A program made the translations under genes and the position numbers. Below are positions 5,897-11,937 of a DNA stretch of 19,084 nucleotides, piece by piece (positions within the stretch are counted from its first letter, which is position 1; each line of letters starts with the position of its first letter). The stretch is from NCBI GenBank assembly GCA_009784765.1, contig WQXP01000005.1, forward strand, positions 1 through 19,084, read 5' to 3'. Origin of the DNA: Oscillospiraceae bacterium (GTDB lineage Bacteria; Bacillota; Clostridia; Oscillospirales; Ruminococcaceae). The notes beneath the pieces were generated by a model that searched no databases, was not told where the DNA came from, and worked only from the letters and a program-made list of their open reading frames with translations.

Positions 5897-7084
5897 ATGA
5901 AAACAGTAGGCACAATATCACGGGGGATTTGCACCCCGATTATCAAACAAGGTATGGACTTAGTCGCAGTAGTCGCCGAGTCTGTACTCGCCGCCGCAAA
6001 AAGCGAAAACTTCGCTCTTCGGGACAGAGATGTTGTCGGTATAACCGAGTCGATTTTGGCACGCTCTCAAGGCAACTATGCCACACTCGACCAAATCGCA
6101 GATGACATTAAAGCCAAAATCGGTGACTGCGACTGCTTGGGCATAACTTTGCCTATATTCAGCAGAAACCGCTTCTCTCAGATTTTGCGCGGAATTGCCC
6201 GCGCCGCGAAAGGCAAGAAGCTTTTCATTTTGCTTGGCTACCCCTCGGACGAAGTGGGCAATCCGCTGATTGACATAAATCGCCTTGACGAGAAAGGCAT
6301 TAACCCCTACACCGATACACTCACCGCCGAAAAGTTCGCAGAGCTTTTCGGGGCGTGTGTCCACCCCTTCACGGGAATTGACTATATCAAGTATTACAAG
6401 CAAATCGCGGAGGAAGAAGGCGCAGACGCCTCTATTATCCTCGGGAATGACCCTCGTGCGATTCTGCCCTACACAAGCAATGTGATTGTGGCTGATGTTC
6501 ACACCCGCGAACGCTCGAAACGCTTGCTCCGCCAAGCAGGGGCGGCTGTTGTCATCGGGCTTGACGATATTCTCAATACGCCTGCTTCCGATAACGACAA
6601 TCGCGGCTGGCACGGCGAATACGGGCTTCTCGGTTCTAACATGGCAACGAATGACAGCGTGAAACTCTTCCCACGGGACGCTCAAGCCTTCTGCGACGCG
6701 CTGAGCAATCGCTTGTACGAACTCATGAGCAAAGAAATCGAAGTTTTAGTCTATGGCGACGGCGCGTTCAAAGACCCTGTCGGCGGAATCTGGGAACTTG
6801 CCGACCCCGTCGTAAGCCCGGGATTCACTTCAGGGCTTTCGGGAACGCCCAACGAAGTTAAACTCAAATACCTTGCGGACAATGTCAGCGGGGAGGAAGA
6901 CGTAATCAAGGCGGCAATCCGCAACAAAAAAGCAGACTTAACAGGGGATATGTCCGCTCTCGGGACTACGCCGCGCCGAATCACCGACCTCCTCGGAAGC
7001 CTCTGCGATTTGACCAGCGGTTCGGGCGACAAGGGCACTCCCGTGGTATTGGTGCAAGGATATTTCGACAGCTACGCAGATTAA
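5897..7084 (+). CDS. CofE-like protein (coenzyme F420-0:L-glutamate ligase family)
   Basis: 395-residue protein resembling the F420-0:gamma-glutamyl ligase family (CofE), which in F420-producing archaea and actinobacteria adds glutamates to F420-0 using GTP. Family-like features are the opening TVGTISRGICTPIIKQGMDLV, VVGITESILARSQGNY (~46-61), and the C-terminal EVLVYGDGAFKDPVGGIWELADP segment (~282-304) with acidic, probably metal-binding residues. It is longer than classical CofE (~250 residues), matching the ~390-residue version seen in Clostridia. No other F420 gene is visible and these bacteria are not known to make F420, so the real substrate is probably different. The start ATG has AGGGG at 9 nt, and the SD abuts the hairpin element upstream. 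The dockerin-like gene follows after 27 nt. Confidence 0.8.
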   Translation: MKTVGTISRGICTPIIKQGMDLVAVVAESVLAAAKSENFALRDRDVVGITESILARSQGNYATLDQIADDIKAKIGDCDCLGITLPIFSRNRFSQILRGIARAAKGKKLFILLGYPSDEVGNPLIDINRLDEKGINPYTDTLTAEKFAELFGACVHPFTGIDYIKYYKQIAEEEGADASIILGNDPRAILPYTSNVIVADVHTRERSKRLLRQAGAAVVIGLDDILNTPASDNDNRGWHGEYGLLGSNMATNDSVKLFPRDAQAFCDALSNRLYELMSKEIEVLVYGDGAFKDPVGGIWELADPVVSPGFTSGLSGTPNEVKLKYLADNVSGEEDVIKAAIRNKKADLTGDMSALGTTPRRITDLLGSLCDLTSGSGDKGTPVVLVQGYFDSYAD

Positions 7085-7111
7085 GGTTGATGTATAAGGA
7101 AGGAGATTCTC

Positions 7112-8170
7112 ATGAAAAAGCGGATTTTATCTATGTTTTTGGCAGTGGTTATGGTGGTTTGCAATGCGGTTCTTACGGGCGACCGTGGACGGTCGCCCCT
7201 ACAGGCAGTCGCGGAGGAAGCTCTTGAACCCCCTCGCGAAACCCGCACATTCACCTGCGACTCCTGCGACTTCGAGAAAGACTGCGATTTCGACTGTACA
7301 ATCCCCGACTGCTACATCTGCGTGCATTTCTGCCCGGGAGATGTGAACGGCGACGGTGTGATTTCGATTCATGATATGCGATTAGCCTTAGCCGCATCAA
7401 TAAGTTTCCTAAACTTGATTGTACTCCCTGTAGATTGCCCTCGCGGAGTGGGAAACAACTCATATCATGCCGCGAATTTTGACGATACCGTGCCTTTAAC
7501 TAAGGAAGCTCAACAACGCCGTATGTTTGACGGAGGTATGCAAATAATGAGGCTATTTCGTGGAAGCGAACTTCTCCCCGATAATTCACCTCTGCTAAGT
7601 AATATTCTGCCTGTTATAATGGGTTATAACGTACCGAGAAAGCAAGTCTTTGCTGAAATTTGCCGCAAAGACAGCGTAATCCGATACTCCACTGCTGAAC
7701 CAATTCAAGCGGACGGAGAATTTGTTCTTGAGTTTATCGCAACCGTACAAGAAGAAGTTGAGTTATTAGAAGACTTCTTTGAAGATTTCCGTTTTGTGAG
7801 AGGTGGCGTTCCCCCTCGTGGATTGACACCATTCTGGCGGCAAACTTCACCGACTGAAGTAGAGTTTTTCTTCTATGTTGAACAAATCCGCGAAAACATT
7901 CCCGCAAACACATTGTTTTTAACGCAAGAATTCGACTCCACTCTCCCCGACTTCACCCTCACTGGCGATGATTTAGCTTCTGTTTCGCGCTGTTCTCTCG
8001 ACTGCTGTTGCTATTGCCTCACCTGCGAGCCGAGCGACACTCCGCGACTTGACGACGCACTCGAAATTCTGCGCAACATAATCGGGATTGAGAAATCCCT
8101 GTGTCGCGGCTACACAATCAACGACGCGCTGGCGATACTGCGGGGCATAATCGGGCTTGATGTCAGTTGA
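7112..8170 (+). CDS. Secreted Cys-rich protein with dockerin-type calcium loop
   Basis: 352 residues. The N-terminus (MKKRILSMFLAVVMVVCNAVL) is a signal peptide, with possible cleavage after AVA near residue 34. A Cys-rich stretch follows (C49, C52, C58, C62, C67, C70, C74). GDVNGDGVISIHD (76-88) is a type I dockerin/EF-hand-like calcium loop, but its partner helix (MRLALAASISFL) lacks the usual second repeat beside it. The central ~100-290 is unrecognised. A second Cys cluster (C294-C305) precedes two C-terminal helices, DDALEILRNIIG (324-335) and INDALAILRGIIGLD (336-350), typical of dockerin helices but without calcium loops. It is probably exported and perhaps bound to a cohesin or the cell surface; no catalytic domain is seen. 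The SD is GGAG at 6 nt. The middle is AT-richer than neighbouring genes. Confidence 0.75.
   Translation: MKKRILSMFLAVVMVVCNAVLTGDRGRSPLQAVAEEALEPPRETRTFTCDSCDFEKDCDFDCTIPDCYICVHFCPGDVNGDGVISIHDMRLALAASISFLNLIVLPVDCPRGVGNNSYHAANFDDTVPLTKEAQQRRMFDGGMQIMRLFRGSELLPDNSPLLSNILPVIMGYNVPRKQVFAEICRKDSVIRYSTAEPIQADGEFVLEFIATVQEEVELLEDFFEDFRFVRGGVPPRGLTPFWRQTSPTEVEFFFYVEQIRENIPANTLFLTQEFDSTLPDFTLTGDDLASVSRCSLDCCCYCLTCEPSDTPRLDDALEILRNIIGIEKSLCRGYTINDALAILRGIIGLDVS
7177..7198. repeat. Palindrome within the signal-peptide region of the dockerin-like gene
   Basis: GGGCGACCG, TGGA, CGGTCGCCC: a perfect 9-bp stem with a 4-nt loop, followed by CTACAG. It encodes GDRGRSP between the hydrophobic core and the likely cleavage site, and looks like an in-frame insertion of a short palindromic repeat. 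Confidence 0.75.
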
Positions 8171-8194
8171 CAATGGACAATTGACAGTTGACAG
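8167..8194 (+). repeat. Heptamer array TTGACAR (4 units)
   Basis: TTGACAA, TGGACAA, TTGACAG, TTGACAG in tandem. The TGA stop codon of the dockerin-like gene lies inside the first unit. The array fills the gap before the cysteine synthase SD. Confidence 0.85.
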
Positions 8195-8209
8195 TTATGG
8201 AGGATTGGT

Positions 8210-9148
8210 ATGCGGATTTACACAAGCATAACAGAGCTAATCGGGAAAACACCGCTCCTTGAGCTTCGCGGCTTTGCCCGTGAGCGTGGGATTGCCTCGC
8301 GAATTTTAGGCAAGCTCGAGTACTTCAATCCCGCAGGGAGCGTCAAGGACAGGGTCGCACTCGCCATGCTTGAGGCGGCGAACTTGCCCGCGGAGGTCGC
8401 CGCAGGCGCAAGCCGAAGGACGACCGAAGTAGTAGTGGTCGAAGCCACAAGCGGGAACACAGGCATAGGGCTTGCGGCAATCGCGGCGGCGAAAGGCTAC
8501 AGGCTGATTTTAACTATGCCCGAAAGCATGAGCGTGGAGCGGCGAACCCTGCTCAAGGCTTACGGCGCAGAGCTTGTACTCACGCCGAAAGCGGCGGGAA
8601 TGCAGGGGGCAATCGACAAAGCGCGGGAGCTTGCCGACGAAATCAGCGGCGCATTCATGCCGAGCCAGTTTACTAATCCCGCGAACCCCGCTGCTCATCG
8701 AGAGACTACAGGGGTGGAGTTGTGGGAGGACAGCGGCGGCAAAATCGACGTGTTAGTCGCGGGGGTCGGCACAGGGGGGACTATTTCGGGAGTCGGCGGC
8801 TTCCTTAAAAGCAAAAACCCCGCGATTAAAATAATCGCGGTTGAACCTGATTCTTCTGCTGTGTTAGGAGGAGGAACTCACAGCCCCCATAAAATCCAAG
8901 GCATAGGTGCGGGATTTGTTCCCGCAACCTTAGACACGAGCGTCTATGATGAAGTGATTGCCGTATCAGAGGAAAACGCCTTCGAATGCGCAAAACTTGT
9001 CGCGACTACCGACGGCATTCTCGTGGGAATATCGTCAGGGGCGGCACTCGTGGCGGCGGCAGAGGTCGCGCTACGGAGCGAATATGCCGACAAAACAATC
9101 GCCGTCATTCTGCCTGATACAGGAGAGCGGTATTTGTCGATGTTTTAA
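8210..9148 (+). CDS. cysK: Cysteine synthase (O-acetylserine sulfhydrylase)
   Basis: 312-residue PLP-dependent enzyme making L-cysteine from O-acetylserine and sulfide in the cytosol. The PLP lysine is K46 in NPAGSVKDRVA; the substrate loop is TSGNTGIGLA (80-89); the PLP-phosphate loop is GVGTGGTISG; HKIQGIGAGF and PDTGERYLS are standard C-terminal motifs. All catalytic parts are intact. Spacing between K46 and the TSGNTG loop is about 7 residues longer than in typical CysK, because of an Ala/Arg/Thr-rich insert (~61-73). CysM or another beta-family member is possible but less likely. The start ATG has GGAGG at 6 nt. It is tail-to-tail with the FlhB-like gene, the two stops sharing 4 bp. Confidence 0.93.
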   Translation: MRIYTSITELIGKTPLLELRGFARERGIASRILGKLEYFNPAGSVKDRVALAMLEAANLPAEVAAGASRRTTEVVVVEATSGNTGIGLAAIAAAKGYRLILTMPESMSVERRTLLKAYGAELVLTPKAAGMQGAIDKARELADEISGAFMPSQFTNPANPAAHRETTGVELWEDSGGKIDVLVAGVGTGGTISGVGGFLKSKNPAIKIIAVEPDSSAVLGGGTHSPHKIQGIGAGFVPATLDTSVYDEVIAVSEENAFECAKLVATTDGILVGISSGAALVAAAEVALRSEYADKTIAVILPDTGERYLSMF

Positions 9149-9483
9149 GAAATCCCGGATTTTTCCGGCTTTTCTCCCTTATCTGTGGCATATAATCCCG
9201 CCGTCATGACGAGTTCGGCGTAAATTGCGGCGATTACCGAATACAGCTCAGGGGGGACTTTCTCGCCGGAGTTCAGCATAACAAGCAGTGCCGCCGCCGA
9301 ATCGTCGCGGTAGACAGGCACGCCGTTTTCGTCCGCGATGTTGAGGATTTTCTGGGCAAGATGCCCTAACCCTGCCGCCACGACTACAGGGGCGTAGTTG
9401 AGGTCGGGGTTGTATTTCAGCGCGACTGCCGCCTTCTGCCCGAACTTGGCGCGGCGCGGTTCTTTCCCGTGGGCGTTTTCCAT
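9145..9483 (-). CDS. Stand-alone FlhB C-terminal domain protein (YlqH/FhlB-like)
   Basis: 112 residues. The core AAVALKYNPDLNYAPVVVAAG and the following AQKILNIADENGVPVYRDDSAAALLV match the cytoplasmic C-terminal domain of FlhB, the export switch of the flagellar type III apparatus (compare AVALKY...AP.VVAKG...A.ENNIPI). The membrane part is absent and the NPTH autocleavage motif that would precede AVALKY is replaced (FGQKA). This is the form of Bacillus YlqH. The frame is open upstream to 9573, but ATG 9483 has AAGGAG at 7 nt and starts at family homology; the upstream part covers a repeat. It lies downstream of a FliK-like gene in the same direction, as in the ylqG-ylqH pair. Its role is unproven; export-substrate control or a non-flagellar function are both possible. 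Confidence 0.82.
   Translation of the reverse strand: MENAHGKEPRRAKFGQKAAVALKYNPDLNYAPVVVAAGLGHLAQKILNIADENGVPVYRDDSAAALLVMLNSGEKVPPELYSVIAAIYAELVMTAGLYATDKGEKPEKSGIS
9155..9174 (+). terminator. Candidate terminator for cysK, inside the FlhB-like coding end
   Basis: CCGGA (9155-9159), TTTT loop, TCCGG (9164-9168), then CTTTTC. It lies 6 nt after the cysK stop, in the 3' end of the convergent gene. The stem is only 5 bp, so this is a modest candidate. Confidence 0.45.
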
Positions 9484-9510
9484 AACTGTTCTCCTTAAAT
9501 AACTGTCAAC

Positions 9511-9611
9511 TATATAGTAATATCCAATCTTTAGACTCCGCTCACCTGCGGTTCGCTGCGCGTCGTCGGGCAAAGCCCGACTTCCTTGCCACTATATTAT
9601 ATAGTAATATC
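9511..9611. repeat. 14-bp direct repeats bounding hairpin element copy 2
   Basis: TATATAGTAATATC occurs at 9511-9524 and again at 9598-9611, on both sides of the element. The right copy encodes the last codons of the FliK-like protein (…DITI). Joining the left copy directly to the gene would also end it at Ile, with a TAG stop. This is what a target-site duplication would leave, although the sequence is AT-rich. Confidence 0.65.
9534..9601 (+). repeat. ~69-bp dispersed hairpin element, copy 2
   Basis: The same element as 5812-5880. The hairpin here is perfect (GTCGGGC, AAA, GCCCGAC). The element lies between the FliK-like and FlhB-like genes; the right end (TATATTATA) overlaps the FliK-like stop codon (9597-9599). 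A single TTGACAG heptamer (minus, 9503-9509) lies nearby. Confidence 0.8.
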
Positions 9612-11741
9612 AAGCCCCGTTCTTTTATCTAAAATCCGAGGGAAAATCTGCGTAAGGTCGTGAGGGACGCGCAGAACCCCTGTGCGGAGTTCTTTGACCG
9701 TGTAGTCTGTTGACGCGATGATTTGCGAAACACGTTCCCGCAGAGCAGCCATTTCCGATGTGAAGCCCTCGGGGTGCAAAATCGCGACGCTGATGTCTTT
9801 TCCGTGGGCGTACATATCCGCTTCGAACCGCCCCACGTGTTCGACCTCAAAAGTCAAGAACAGGTGATAATTCTCGCCGCCGTTTTTGGCACGCCCCCCT
9901 GAGTTCTTGTCCTCATTATCCACCCACAATTCCCCGAACGCCCGTGCATTCCCGATTTGCAGAGGGATTACGAAATGCGCTAAAGGTGTGTAAACACCCG
10001 GTGCGTTAATAAGGCTCTGGAGCAGGTTTGACGCATTGTAGCTGTCTAACGACTTCAGCGCAGAGTGGTTGATGTTCTTTTCGATGAACGCCGTCAATTC
10101 TTCAAGAGCAGAACCGCCTCCCGCTGCTTGTGCTTGAGCCGCCGCAGGCGGGGGAGGAGCGGCTTTCCCTTCGGCAGTTTCGGGCATAGCCGCGCCTTGA
10201 GCTTGCCCCTGCGGAACAGGCGCGGATTTTAAGTCATTAAGATTGGCTAATTCCTGCGCGACTGTCGCATTCGGCGCGTTTTGCCCTTGAGCCTGCGATT
10301 TGCTTTCTTGAGGCAATTCGCCTTTTTCAGACATTTCCGCGACTATTTCAGAGAGCATATTAAACAAAATCTGCCGCTCAGGCACATCAGGCAAGGGCTT
10401 GAGTATATCATTGAGGTAGTTCACCAGCATAGTTAAGCTGTCGATTTTCGCTAAATCCGCTTGCATAGCGACTAAGAGCCGCGCATCGGCCGCACCCTCA
10501 ATCAAGTTCGTGAGCGTAAGCGTAACTGCGTCCATTCCCGAAAGCTTGCCGAGCAGAACACCGCGCAACCCGTTCGCTAAAGAGTCTTCCGTCATTCGCA
10601 TGGGCGGAAAAACCCTGCCTTCTTCGAAAGACTTCGCGTACAGCGCAGGGAAAGACTCCTCCCCAAACCCCGACGACAGAACGACTGCGGGTTTAGCCTG
10701 CGCCGCCGCCAGCTTTTCGGTGTCTTCTGCCGCTACTGGAATAGTCGCACCGCCGGGTTTTGCAGGGTCTTGCGGAACTTGCGGGGCAATCTGCTCTTTG
10801 GTATAAGTCCCCGCCGACTGCGCACTCTTATGTGCGACATTCTTGAACACGCCTTTGAGAACCGCGTCCAAAAACTCGTCGAATGCTGTCATAAACGCGC
10901 CTTTCTGCGCATGAGGAACGTGTACCATCACCCCCGAGAACGACTCTTTGAGCATATAGTCGTTGGTGTTATATCGTGAGAGGTTATGAATAATCAGCGG
11001 TATGAGGATTTGCGTTTTGTCGTTGTTCAGCAAGCTTTCAGACACGTTGTACAGAAGCCTCACCGTTTCGTCTTTAAGTGCGGCAAAGTCTCCGTGGGCA
11101 CGCTGGGAAGCCCAAGCGTTGGCTAACTCCGTGAGTTTGTCGGACAAAACCGCAGAGGGCTGAAAATACGTCGCTAAAAATCGCATATTCGCGGCAAGGG
11201 CGTTGAGGATTTCCCCGCGATTGAAGCTGAAGTTCACGGCTTTGAGAAAGTTCGCGATTGCATTCGCCGCGTCTTCGTTATTCGTCGCGATTGCGTTTCC
11301 GGCAATTCCCCTGAGCAAGTCAAACAAACGATTGCCCGAAAACATTGTTGTTTGTTCTTCTTGATTGAGGATTTCCTGAACAAGGGCGTCTATGTTAAGG
11401 TAAATCGACTTTGACAGCGTCTCGAGTTCGCCGTGAAGCTCAGTATAGCCGTTCGCCGCCGCAGTCGCTAAGAGTTCCGAACCCATGAGCTGCTTGAGGG
11501 TTTCCACTGCCATAGTCGGGTCTTTAGCGGTTTTAACCATGAGCTGGGGCAAGTCTTCGCGATTATGGGCAAGCTGCCGCGTAGCGTCGTCCATGTTGCG
11601 CTTCGCGGCATCTGCAACGCTCTGGGGTTTGGTAAGCTCGATAATTTCGAACTGTTCCCCGCCTGCGCCTTTTTGATTGCCAAGCCCCGTCTGGTAGCCT
11701 TTTCCCTGAAACGGGGTGGATATTTGAGGAATAATTGGCAT
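9597..11741 (-). CDS. FliK-like hook-length-control family protein (YlqG-like)
   Basis: 714 residues, acidic and mostly helical, with no signal peptide or membrane segment. A low-complexity Ala/Pro/Gln linker (QAQGAAMPETAEGKAAPPPP region) precedes a C-terminal domain of ~130 residues. That domain's LAHFVIPLQIGNARAFGELWV, VEHVGRFEADMYAHGKDISV and DYTVKELRTGVLRVP segments resemble the FliK/Flg_hook C-terminal domain. In flagella FliK measures hook length and switches FlhB; here the FlhB-like domain gene lies directly downstream, so a partner relation is plausible. GTG 11750 is in frame, but ATG 11741 has GGAG at 10 nt and is preferred. Its promoter is divergent from cheA. The N-terminal 500 residues are not recognised. 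Confidence in the gene is very high, in the FliK relation moderate. Confidence 0.75.
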   Translation of the reverse strand: MPIIPQISTPFQGKGYQTGLGNQKGAGGEQFEIIELTKPQSVADAAKRNMDDATRQLAHNREDLPQLMVKTAKDPTMAVETLKQLMGSELLATAAANGYTELHGELETLSKSIYLNIDALVQEILNQEEQTTMFSGNRLFDLLRGIAGNAIATNNEDAANAIANFLKAVNFSFNRGEILNALAANMRFLATYFQPSAVLSDKLTELANAWASQRAHGDFAALKDETVRLLYNVSESLLNNDKTQILIPLIIHNLSRYNTNDYMLKESFSGVMVHVPHAQKGAFMTAFDEFLDAVLKGVFKNVAHKSAQSAGTYTKEQIAPQVPQDPAKPGGATIPVAAEDTEKLAAAQAKPAVVLSSGFGEESFPALYAKSFEEGRVFPPMRMTEDSLANGLRGVLLGKLSGMDAVTLTLTNLIEGAADARLLVAMQADLAKIDSLTMLVNYLNDILKPLPDVPERQILFNMLSEIVAEMSEKGELPQESKSQAQGQNAPNATVAQELANLNDLKSAPVPQGQAQGAAMPETAEGKAAPPPPAAAQAQAAGGGSALEELTAFIEKNINHSALKSLDSYNASNLLQSLINAPGVYTPLAHFVIPLQIGNARAFGELWVDNEDKNSGGRAKNGGENYHLFLTFEVEHVGRFEADMYAHGKDISVAILHPEGFTSEMAALRERVSQIIASTDYTVKELRTGVLRVPHDLTQIFPRILDKRTGLDITI

Positions 11742-11769
11742 ATTTTGCACACTCCATGTACCTTTTTTC

Positions 11770-11777
11770 GCGCCTAA
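11770..11777 (-). promoter_or_regulatory. TTAGGCGC leader motif, FliK-like gene
   Basis: TTAGGCGC on the minus strand, 14 nt before GGAG. The same octamer precedes the SD of cheA (18 nt) and cheR (17 nt). The function is unknown. Confidence 0.5.
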
Positions 11778-11794
11778 TTCATTGTCATATTAAC

Positions 11795-11823
11795 ATTTTA
11801 ACATATTTTTTGAAAATAAGCAA
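11795..11823 (-). promoter_or_regulatory. Candidate sigma-A promoter for the FliK-like gene
   Basis: Minus strand: TTGCTT (11818-11823), 17 nt, extended -10 TGTTAAAAT with hexamer at 11795-11800. Predicted +1 is near 11788, so the leader is ~47 nt and carries the TTAGGCGC motif. Confidence 0.55.
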
Positions 11824-11857
11824 TTATTTTTTGAAAAAATATATCTTTTTTCGAAAA
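11804..11857. repeat. Three T6-GAAAA tracts in 20-21 bp phase upstream of cheA
   Basis: TATTTTTTGAAAA at 11804-11816 and 11825-11837, and CTTTTTTCGAAAA at 11845-11857. The spacing of about two helical turns suggests bent DNA or an UP-like element between the divergent promoters. Confidence 0.6.
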
Positions 11858-11861
11858 TTTA

Positions 11862-11870
11862 TGTTATAAT
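11862..11870 (+). promoter_or_regulatory. Extended -10 promoter for cheA
   Basis: TGTTATAAT (hexamer 11865-11870), a consensus extended -10. The -35 position holds only TATCTT. The phased A/T tracts lie just upstream. Predicted +1 is near 11877, giving a ~60-nt leader. Confidence 0.6.
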
Positions 11871-11898
11871 AAATATAAATAGAAATTTTCAGGCGCGA

Positions 11899-11906
11899 TT
11901 AGGCGC
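11899..11906 (+). promoter_or_regulatory. TTAGGCGC leader motif, cheA
   Basis: TTAGGCGC lies 18 nt before the GGAG of the cheA SD. A second AGGCGCGA lies directly upstream (11891-11898). The octamer is shared with the FliK-like and cheR leaders. Confidence 0.5.
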
Positions 11907-11937
11907 AACTCACTTATCCGAAAAGGAGTGTACAATC

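Noticed and set aside
5960..6685. 241-codon minus-strand frame across the CofE-like gene
   Set aside because: It is antisense to a clear family member; no SD or domain is seen.
11877..11937. Cyclic-di-GMP or other known riboswitch in the cheA leader
   Set aside because: The leader is too short and shows none of the conserved core sequences I know; only the TTAGGCGC motif stands out.
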